A stretch of 21,448 bases of DNA, taken from NCBI GenBank assembly GCA_012841485.1, contig DUUU01000080.1, positions 1 to 21,448 on the forward strand. The letters are read 5' to 3'. Of the stretch, positions 16,183 to 21,448 are shown in pieces. The notes beneath the pieces are model-generated. The model had not been told where the DNA came from and did not search any database. It was given only the letters and a program-made list of their open reading frames with translations. Every line of letters starts with the position of its first letter. The first letter of the stretch is position 1. The position numbers and the translations under genes are program-made. The DNA is from Armatimonadota bacterium (lineage in GTDB: Bacteria; Armatimonadota; JAAZEB01).

Positions 16183-16302
16183 GCATCCGCGCGGGTTGCA
16201 TCGCGCGGAGACAAATCCCCGCACTGCTTGCGAGCGAAGCCCTGTCGGGCTGGGTTGGGTGATACTTCCGGATGTCTCAGAACGGCGTGGGCTGGGAGGG
16301 GG

Positions 16303-16320
16303 AGCCCCAAAGGGGCTTTG
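16303..16320 (+). terminator. Hairpin with short T-run after leuA
   Basis: AGCCCC (16303-16308), an AAA loop and GGGGCT (16312-16317) form a 6-bp stem followed by TTG. It lies 120 bases after the leuA stop. The T-run is short, so this is only a possible terminator. Confidence 0.35.
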
Positions 16321-16330
16321 CTGAGAAGCA

Positions 16331-16352
16331 GCGCGGAGCTTCAGCTCCGCGC
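16331..16352. repeat. Strong palindrome, REP-like
   Basis: GCGCGGAGCT (16331-16340) and its exact reverse complement (16343-16352) are separated by two bases, so the RNA would form a 9-bp stem with a TTCA loop. It has no T-run, which argues against a plain terminator. It resembles dispersed palindromic repeats, but only one copy is in the window. Confidence 0.5.
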
Positions 16353-16474
16353 GCCCGGGTAAGCACCGGCCCCACACGTATCGCGCGGAGACCAATCACC
16401 GCGCGCACGGGTGCGCACCGGCCCCCTCGCGTACCGCTTGTCTTGGAGTCCCGGCAGGGTCGGCGAATACCGCC

Positions 16475-16503
16475 TTGAACCTCTAGCAAGCGTGTGGTAT
16501 AAT
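16475..16503 (+). promoter_or_regulatory. cimA: Sigma-70-type promoter of the cimA leader
   Basis: The -35 is TTGAAC (16475-16480) and the -10 is a full-consensus TATAAT (16498-16503), with a 17-base spacer. Transcription should begin near 16510, about 260 bases before the cimA ATG. It gives cimA expression independent of leuA. Confidence 0.85.
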
Positions 16504-16509
16504 GGCAAT

Positions 16510-16772
16510 CGTGAAGAGAAAGTTTTCATCGCGCCGGTTCACCGCCGGCGCTCATACGGAGAAGGAAACTACCTGCCGGTGGCTGCTCACGCGCGTCCGT
16601 GACATACGCCACCGGCAGTCCATCGGTTGGAGCCGCTCCGCGGCTTGATCCCCAACAACACCCCCCAATCGGCAGACTCGCGCCTGGCGCGTTCTTTATG
16701 CCCTGAGTGCCGGCATCACCAGGCCCGATTCTGCCAGTTTTCGGTTCTCAGTGGCTCTGACCGAGGTTCAAG
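16510..16772 (+). promoter_or_regulatory. Structured leader of cimA, candidate transcription attenuator
   Basis: The predicted leader RNA contains a GCGCCGG/CCGGCGC hairpin near its start. Next is an 11-bp stem pairing 16573-16583 with 16608-16618, whose loop holds a second 5-bp stem (TCACG/CGTGA). A 6-bp stem follows (AGCCGC/GCGGCT, 16631-16645), flanked by GTTGG/CCAAC. Last is CGCGC/GCGCG (16679-16691) followed by TTCTTTAT, like a weak terminator. The CGGTTGG stretch at 16624-16630 can pair either with 16652-16656 or with CCAATCG at 16665-16671, an arrangement typical of switching leaders. I recognised no T-box sequence, known riboswitch consensus or leader peptide rich in Ile, Leu or Val. 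Confidence 0.5.
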
Positions 16773-18353
16773 ATGAAGATCAAAACATACGACACAACGC
16801 TGCGTGATGGTGCACAGGCAGAGGGAATCTCCTTCTCCCTGGAGGACAAGCTGAAGATCGCCGCCCGGCTCGACCGGTTTGGCGTCGATTATATCGAGGG
16901 CGGGTGGCCCTACTCCAACCCAAAGGATATCACCTTCTTCGAGCGCATCCGCGAGACACCGCTGAAGCATGCGCGGGTTGCCGCCTTCGGAAGCACTCGG
17001 CGTGCCCGGTTCGCCGCCGAGGAGGACCCGAACCTGCGCATGCTGGTGGCCAGCCGCGCGCCCGTGATCACCATCTTCGGCAAGTCGTGGGATCTGCACG
17101 TGATCGAGGCACTCCGCGTCACGCGCGAGCAGAACCTGGAGATGATTGCCGATTCGGTGCGCTTCCTCAAGGCGCACGCCGAGGAGGTGATCTACGACGC
17201 CGAGCACTTCTTCGATGGCTACCGCTCCGATCCGCAGTATGCGCTCGCAACCCTGAGCGCCGCCGCGGAGGCGGGCGCCGATTGCCTGGTCCTGTGCGAC
17301 ACCAACGGCGGTTCGCTTCCAAACCAGGTAGCCGAGGCGATTCAGGCGGTGCGTGACCACGTGCGCGTCCCCATCGGCATCCACGCGCACAACGACTCCG
17401 AGACCGCCGTCGCCAACTCCATCGTCGCCGTGCAGTTTGGCGCGGTCCATGTGCAGGGCACCATGAACGGCATTGGCGAGCGCTGTGGCAACGCCAACCT
17501 CTGCTCCGTGATCCCGAGCCTGGAGCTGAAGCTCGGGCTGGAGACCATCGGACGCGAGCGCCTGCGCGAGCTGACGGAGGTTTCGCACTTCATCGACGAG
17601 GTGGCGAATATGACGCCGAACGACCGGCAACCCTTCGTCGGGCGCAGCGCCTTCGCACACAAAGGCGGGGTTCACGCCGATGCCGTCCTGAAGCTCGGGA
17701 GCACCTACGAGCACCTGACGCCGGAATCGGTGGGCAACAAGCGCAAGATCCTCGTCTCGGAGCTGGCCGGCGGAAGCAGCGTCCGGCATAAAGCAGAGCA
17801 GTTCGGCGTGGATCTCACAAAGGACTCGCCCATCACGCGCGCCGTCCTCGATCAGGTGGTGCGCCTGGAGAACGAGGGCTACTCCTATGAGGGAGCGGAG
17901 GGATCGCTGGAACTCCTCATCCGCAAGGCGAAGGGGGAGTATGAGAAGACCTTCGATCTTATCAGCTTCCGGGTCATCGTCGAAAAGCGCGCCGGCGACG
18001 AGGAGCCGATCACGGAGGCCACGCTGAAACTGCGCGTCAATGGCGAGGTTGCGCACACGGTGGCCGAAGGTGATGGCCCGGTACACGCGCTCGATAACGC
18101 GATGCGCAAGGCGCTGCAGCAGTTCTTCCCGCATCTGGCGAATATGCGCCTCACCGATTTCAAGGTGCGCGTGGTCAACGTGCGTGAAGGCACCGCAGCG
18201 AAGGTGCGCGTCCTGGTAGAGACGACCGATGACCGGGAGACCTGGAACACCGTGGGCGTCTCGACCAACATCATTGAGGCCTCGTGGCAGGCGCTCGTCG
18301 ATGCCGTGGACTACGCGATGATGCGCGAGCGCCGCGCGCGCAACGGCGCCTAG
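16773..18353 (+). CDS. cimA: (R)-citramalate synthase
   Basis: 526 residues, as expected for the longer CimA type. It condenses pyruvate with acetyl-CoA to citramalate, leading to 2-oxobutyrate and isoleucine without threonine deaminase. The N-terminal barrel begins YDTTLRDGAQAEGISFS (6-22), with AQAEG where LeuA has EQSPG, and continues VDYIEGGWPYSNPKD (38-52), a citramalate-synthase signature. Metal ligands H204 and H206 are in IHAHNDSE; NGIGERCGNANL and the AFAHKGGVHADAV segment follow. The C-terminal allosteric domain covers about 385-515. The ATG follows GAGG at a 6-base gap. It has its own promoter and structured leader, so it may be regulated apart from leuA. A 2-isopropylmalate synthase paralogue is the alternative, but the N-terminal motifs favour CimA. 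Confidence 0.93.
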   Translation: MKIKTYDTTLRDGAQAEGISFSLEDKLKIAARLDRFGVDYIEGGWPYSNPKDITFFERIRETPLKHARVAAFGSTRRARFAAEEDPNLRMLVASRAPVITIFGKSWDLHVIEALRVTREQNLEMIADSVRFLKAHAEEVIYDAEHFFDGYRSDPQYALATLSAAAEAGADCLVLCDTNGGSLPNQVAEAIQAVRDHVRVPIGIHAHNDSETAVANSIVAVQFGAVHVQGTMNGIGERCGNANLCSVIPSLELKLGLETIGRERLRELTEVSHFIDEVANMTPNDRQPFVGRSAFAHKGGVHADAVLKLGSTYEHLTPESVGNKRKILVSELAGGSSVRHKAEQFGVDLTKDSPITRAVLDQVVRLENEGYSYEGAEGSLELLIRKAKGEYEKTFDLISFRVIVEKRAGDEEPITEATLKLRVNGEVAHTVAEGDGPVHALDNAMRKALQQFFPHLANMRLTDFKVRVVNVREGTAAKVRVLVETTDDRETWNTVGVSTNIIEASWQALVDAVDYAMMRERRARNGA

Positions 18354-18361
18354 GAATGAGC

Positions 18362-18463
18362 GAGAGCCGCCGCTGAACCCGGAAGCGCTGGCGTTCACCG
18401 GCGGCTCTCACCGTGTTTGCCCGCGGCTCTCGCGGGGCTTCTTGGCCTATCCCCGAGGCCAGC
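18362..18463 (+). terminator. Three consecutive hairpins after cimA
   Basis: Hairpin 1 pairs 18362-18372 with 18399-18409 (11 bp, GAGAGCCGCCG arm) and, after one mismatch, TGAAC with GTTCA (18374-18378 with 18393-18397). Hairpin 2 is CCCGCG/CGCGGG (18420-18436), followed by GCTTCTT. Hairpin 3 is TGGCCT/AGGCCA (18443-18461), just before the next gene's ribosome site. Hairpin 1 or 2 could end the cimA transcript, though T-runs are poor. Confidence 0.5.
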
Positions 18464-18476
18464 AAAGGAGAGAGGC

Positions 18477-19517
18477 ATGGCGCTTGCGGATCTGGTAAGC
18501 AAATACGTTCCTGCCGTTGATGGCGAGATGGCGGCCGTCCTGGCCAACAGTCCGGGAAGCCAGCGGATCGCCCCGCACCTGCGTTACCACCTGGGATGGG
18601 TCGATCAGGAGTTTCAACCGCTTGGCCCCGCGGAGCAGCGCCGTTACGGCGGAAAGCGCCTGCGCCCGATCCTCTGCTTGCTCGCCTACCGCAGCCTGCG
18701 CGACGATTGGCAGCGGGCTCTTCCCGCCGCCGCCGCCGTAGAGCTCATCCAAAACTTCACCCTCATCCATGACGATGTGGAGGACAACGACCCGGAGCGC
18801 CGCCACCGCCCCACCGTTTGGAAGCTGTGGGGCGTGCCCCACGCCATCAACGCCGGCTCGCACATGCAGGCGCTGGTCAACGCCGCCGCGCTCCGCCTCA
18901 CTGCCTGCGGCATCGCGGACACGGTGGTGCTGGAGGCCGTTCGTCTCCTCACCGACTGCATCCTGGAGCTGACCGAAGGCCAGTACCTGGATATCTCCTA
19001 TGAGGGCCGCTTCGATGTGACGCTCGATGACTACTTCACCATGACCGGGGGCAAGACGGGGGCGCTCTTCGAGCTCTCTTGCCGCGTGGGCGCGCTCCTC
19101 GCCACGACGGATGACCCGAAGTTCGTGGAGGCCTGGAGCCAGGTTGGGCGCTCCTTCGGCCTGGCATTCCAGGCGCGCGACGACACGCTCGGCGTCTGGG
19201 AGAAATCAGCGGCCACCGGGAAGGTGCAGGCCGGTGACATCCTGAAGCGGAAGAAGAGCCTGCCGGTTGTCTACGCCCTGACGCACGGATCGGCCCAGGA
19301 GCGGCAGACAATCATCGACGTTTTCTCCCAGCCGGATCTGGGCCCCCACGATGTGGAACGTGTCGTGCAGGTGCTGGATCGATGCGGCGCTCCCGAGTAC
19401 TGCGCCCGGATCATGCAGGAGCAGGGCCATCAGGCACGCGCCGCCCTGGATCGCCTGCCAGACGTTCCCGCGGTCGCGCAAGTGCGGGGCTTGGTCGAGC
19501 AGGTGCTCGCCGGCTGA
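18477..19517 (+). CDS. Polyprenyl diphosphate synthase (trans-isoprenyl, IspA/IdsA-like)
   Basis: 346 residues from the ATG at 18477, which follows AAAGGAGAGAGG. The enzyme adds isopentenyl diphosphate units in all-trans configuration to allylic diphosphates. Family motifs are GGKRLRP (58-64), the first Asp-rich motif DDVED (99-103) followed by RRHRPT, GGKTGAL (191-197) and the second motif DDTLG (235-239). The last Asp of the usual DDxxD is Gly here, a form I recall from actinobacterial-type geranylgeranyl synthases (DDLLGIWG), so activity is likely. The TGK...GDILKRKKSLPVV segment is also typical. Chain length (farnesyl, geranylgeranyl or longer) cannot be fixed by reading; the residues before the first Asp motif (NFTLIH) lack a large aromatic stop. 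miaA follows after 33 bases. Confidence 0.92.
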   Translation: MALADLVSKYVPAVDGEMAAVLANSPGSQRIAPHLRYHLGWVDQEFQPLGPAEQRRYGGKRLRPILCLLAYRSLRDDWQRALPAAAAVELIQNFTLIHDDVEDNDPERRHRPTVWKLWGVPHAINAGSHMQALVNAAALRLTACGIADTVVLEAVRLLTDCILELTEGQYLDISYEGRFDVTLDDYFTMTGGKTGALFELSCRVGALLATTDDPKFVEAWSQVGRSFGLAFQARDDTLGVWEKSAATGKVQAGDILKRKKSLPVVYALTHGSAQERQTIIDVFSQPDLGPHDVERVVQVLDRCGAPEYCARIMQEQGHQARAALDRLPDVPAVAQVRGLVEQVLAG

Positions 19518-19550
19518 AGCATCACGGGAACCGCCGCGAGGGAGACGCCC

Positions 19551-20597
19551 ATGAATGCCCAGGGAGCAGACCAGGCGGAGCGTGGTTCCGGGACGGTCCC
19601 CGCGCATCCGGATCGGCCATCGCCTCGGAACGAGAACCCCCCTGCCCCCACTCCGCATCCAGCACGATCCTCTCCGCCCCCTATCGCGGTGATCACTGGC
19701 CCGACGGCCGTCGGGAAGACGGAGATCGGCGTGCTCGTCGCCGAGGCGTTGGGCACGGAGATCGTGAACGCAGACTCGATGCAGGTGTACCGCGAGATGC
19801 ACGCGGGCACCGCGAAGCCAACCCCGGAAGAGCGCGCGAGAGTCCCACATCACCTGGTGGAGGTCGCCTCGGTGAGAGACGTCTTCACCGTTGCCGATTT
19901 CAAAGAGCTGGCGATACCGATCCTGCACCGGCTGATCGCGGAGGGGAAGATCCCGCTGGTGGTCGGCGGCACGCGCCTCTACATTAAGGCACTCACTGCG
20001 GGTTTTTTCGAGGGCCCGCCACGCGACCCTGAGTTTCGCGCGCGGATGGAGGCGCTCGCCGCGGAGCATGGGCGGCCCTACCTGCACGCGATGCTCGCCG
20101 AGATCGACCCCGACAAGGCGGCGAAGCTCTCGCCGCACGACCTGAAACGGATCGTGCGCGCCCTGGAGGTACACCACGCCACCGGGCAGCGCATCAGCCA
20201 GCTCCAGGCGCAGAGCCAGGAGGCACAGCCGCCTTTCCGGGCCATCCTGATCGGTTTGGTGCGCGACCGCGAGGAGCTCTACCGGCGCATCGACGAGCGC
20301 GTGGATCAGATGGTGGAAGCCGGCCTCCTGGAGGAGGTGCGCGCGCTTCATGAGGCCGGCCTCGACGAGCGCCTGACCGCGATCCAGGCTCACGGATACA
20401 AGGAGCTGATCGGTTACCTCCGCGGGGAGTACGACTTCGCGGAGGCGGTGCGCATCACCAAGCGGAACACCCGCCACTATGCCCGACGCCAGCTCTCCTG
20501 GATGCGCGGGGAACCGGGAATGCACCTGCTCGACGCCTCGCGTCCCCCGGAGGTGGTCGCCACCGACGCCACGCGCATCATCCGCGCGGAATCCTGA
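19551..20597 (+). CDS. miaA: tRNA dimethylallyltransferase MiaA
   Basis: 348 residues. It transfers dimethylallyl from DMAPP to A37 of tRNAs that read U-starting codons. The P-loop GPTAVGKT is at 50-57, followed by NADSMQVY (73-80, Asp75 catalytic) and AGTAKPTPEE, PHHLVEV, VGGTRLYIKAL (the family more often has GGTGLY), HDLKRIVRALEV and the C-terminal QAHGYKELIGYL and TKRNTRHYARRQLSWMR. The ATG at 19551 has GGGAG 6 bases upstream. It gives an unusual N-terminal extension of about 44 residues, rich in Pro, Arg and Ser, before the first beta strand; the next in-frame start close to the P-loop is a GTG with no ribosome site. It lies 33 bases after the polyprenyl synthase gene; both products use C5 isoprenoid diphosphates, so the pair shares a substrate pool. 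Confidence 0.95.
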   Translation: MNAQGADQAERGSGTVPAHPDRPSPRNENPPAPTPHPARSSPPPIAVITGPTAVGKTEIGVLVAEALGTEIVNADSMQVYREMHAGTAKPTPEERARVPHHLVEVASVRDVFTVADFKELAIPILHRLIAEGKIPLVVGGTRLYIKALTAGFFEGPPRDPEFRARMEALAAEHGRPYLHAMLAEIDPDKAAKLSPHDLKRIVRALEVHHATGQRISQLQAQSQEAQPPFRAILIGLVRDREELYRRIDERVDQMVEAGLLEEVRALHEAGLDERLTAIQAHGYKELIGYLRGEYDFAEAVRITKRNTRHYARRQLSWMRGEPGMHLLDASRPPEVVATDATRIIRAES

Positions 20598-20673
20598 TCC
20601 GCATCTCCCCCTCCCTGCCCAGCCGTCGCCGTCCTCAAGGTTTGCGCGCCGGACCGACAGGGAACGCGTCAGA

Positions 20674-20703
20674 CCGGGAATGAGCGCGTGGCGCGCTTCC
20701 CTG
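20674..20703 (+). terminator. Hairpin between miaA and the M50 protease gene
   Basis: In the 122-base gap, GGGAA then GCGCG pair with CGCGC then TTCCC, leaving a TGA bulge on the left arm and a TGG loop. No T-run follows, so its role as a terminator is doubtful. Confidence 0.35.
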
Positions 20704-20719
20704 GAAAGGCGGGCATGGG

Positions 20720-21448
20720 ATGAGCTTTCGCATCGGTAGAGTCTGGGGCTTCCCGATTGAGATCGATGTCTCGTGGTTCATCATCTTCGCCCTGGTGGCG
20801 TGGACGCTCTCTGCCGGGTACTTCCCCCAGCTCTTCCCAGACGCGCCCGCCTCGGTTAACTGGGTGACCGGGGTGATCTCGTCGCTGCTTTTCTTCGCGA
20901 GCGTGCTCGTGCATGAGCTGGCGCACTCCTATGTGGCGATCCGCAACGGATTGGATGTCGGCGGGATCACGCTCTTTCTCTTCGGAGGCGTCAGCCGAAT
21001 CACCCGGGAGCCACGCAGTCCGGAGCTGGAGTTGAAGATGTCTGCGGCCGGGCCGGCCACGAGCGTCCTCCTTGGCGTCCTCTTCTGGGGCCTGGGCTAT
21101 GGCGCGCGGAGCATCGGTCTACCGGGGCATATCGTGGCCGCAGCTGGTTACCTGGCCCTGATCAACGTGATCCTGGCGATCTTCAACATGGTGCCTGGCT
21201 TCCCGCTGGATGGTGGGAGGGTGTTGCGCGCCCTCCTGTGGCGATTTACGGGCAACCTGGAGCGCGCCAGTCGCTACGCATCCTATTCCGGCCAGGGCTT
21301 TGGCTACCTCCTGATGGTCGGCGGCGTCCTTTTCATCCTGTCCGGCAACCTGATCGGAGGCGTCTGGTTCATCTTCATCGGGTGGTTCCTGGTCGGCGCC
21401 GCCCAGAACGCCTACCAACAGGTGCTGCTCAAGCGCGCGCTCTCCGGG
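20720..21448 (+). CDS. Site-2 protease family (M50) membrane metalloprotease, C-terminus cut off by window edge
   Basis: An ATG at 20720 opens 243 codons with no stop before the window ends. The N-terminus MSFRIGRVWGFPIEIDVSW is typical of the SpoIVFB/Rip3-like subgroup. The zinc site is HELAHS (65-70: H65, E66, H69), and the third ligand lies in FNMVPGFPLDGGR (155-167, Asp164). At least five hydrophobic segments are visible, at about 18-36, 50-68, 112-130, 138-160 and 195-230. Such proteases cut substrates inside the membrane, often anti-sigma factors. This subgroup often carries CBS domains at the C-terminus, which would lie beyond the edge. The GGAAAGG upstream is a fair ribosome site at long spacing. 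It follows miaA by 122 bases and may have its own promoter, which I could not identify. Confidence 0.92.
   Translation, partial: MSFRIGRVWGFPIEIDVSWFIIFALVAWTLSAGYFPQLFPDAPASVNWVTGVISSLLFFASVLVHELAHSYVAIRNGLDVGGITLFLFGGVSRITREPRSPELELKMSAAGPATSVLLGVLFWGLGYGARSIGLPGHIVAAAGYLALINVILAIFNMVPGFPLDGGRVLRALLWRFTGNLERASRYASYSGQGFGYLLMVGGVLFILSGNLIGGVWFIFIGWFLVGAAQNAYQQVLLKRALSG

Larger units (their letters stand above)
16200..16402. repeat. Pair of imperfect 23-base direct repeats
   Basis: The copies at 16200-16222 and 16380-16402 share ATCGCGCGGAGAC, then differ at the 14th and 19th of 23 bases. Nothing in the sequence shows whether they are protein sites, remnants of a duplicated segment or copies of a dispersed repeat. 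Confidence 0.6.
16183..16474. other. Non-coding region with repeats and hairpins after leuA
   Basis: No supported gene. The 23-base sequence at 16200-16222 recurs at 16380-16402 with 21 matches, exactly 180 bases away. CATCCGCGCGGG occurs at 16166-16177, inside the leuA end, and again at 16184-16195. Two strong hairpins, annotated separately, lie between. GCACCGGCCCC also occurs twice, near 16363 and 16415. The region may hold the leuA terminator and upstream elements of the cimA promoter. Confidence 0.5.

Noticed and set aside
16502..16648. Possible leader peptide starting at an ATG in the cimA promoter
   Set aside because: The ATG overlaps the -10 box, so it would not be in the transcript, and the peptide is not enriched in Ile, Leu or Val.
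16716..18398. 560-codon minus-strand open frame
   Set aside because: It is antisense to cimA and has no motifs.
18477..19517. Loss of the final Asp in the second Asp-rich motif of the polyprenyl synthase (DDTLG)
   Set aside because: I recall the same DDxxG pattern in actinobacterial-type synthases, so I do not treat it as a defect.
19206..20525. 439-codon minus-strand open frame
   Set aside because: It is antisense to the polyprenyl synthase and miaA genes and has no motifs.

Overview
The window is about 21.4 kb of GC-rich, densely coded bacterial chromosome. I see no insertion sequences, CRISPR arrays, rRNA or tRNA genes, so it looks like core chromosome. Its genes include MreBCD, a FemX-type ligase, citramalate synthase, class I ketol-acid reductoisomerase, MiaA and a pseudopilin-like protein. 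Together they fit a GC-rich, rod-shaped bacterium outside the well-studied Proteobacteria, perhaps Armatimonadota or Chloroflexota. That placement is inference at low confidence; no marker gene settles it.

Left part (1-7909). On the minus strand a partial CHASE2-domain sensor (1-830) follows a pseudopilin/FecR fusion protein (837-1889), and an adenosine-deaminase-family enzyme (2190-3197) lies upstream of them. A plus-strand pair, a URO-D-fold protein and a VOC-fold protein (3412-4898), faces a minus-strand glycerophosphodiester phosphodiesterase (4955-5689). A plus-strand NAD-dependent epimerase (6006-6728) converges on a minus-strand FemX-like peptidyltransferase (6788-7909), and a perfect inverted repeat lies between those two.

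Middle (7910-18353). Two consensus-like promoters with 17-bp spacers sit back to back at 7937-8007. One fires left into the FemX-like gene and the other right into mreBCD (8227-10593). The mre genes run without an obvious break into a branched-chain amino acid cluster: ilvB, ilvN, a small membrane protein, ilvC, leuA and cimA (10655-18353). Acetolactate synthase and IlvC serve valine and isoleucine, LeuA starts leucine synthesis, and CimA supplies 2-oxobutyrate for isoleucine from pyruvate and acetyl-CoA without threonine. The gaps in this cluster are rich in hairpins. An intrinsic-terminator-like element lies between ilvC and leuA. A strong promoter (16475-16503) precedes a roughly 260-nt structured leader and then cimA.

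Right part (18354-21448). A polyprenyl diphosphate synthase, MiaA tRNA dimethylallyltransferase and the start of a site-2-protease-family membrane metalloprotease follow on the plus strand.

The most interesting items are the cimA promoter and possible attenuator leader, the pseudopilin/FecR fusion beside a CHASE2 sensor, the divergent cell-envelope promoters, the altered cofactor loop of IlvC, and the hairpin-rich ilvB-ilvN gap with an unpaired Shine-Dalgarno sequence. I did not find a clear, wholly new multi-gene system.
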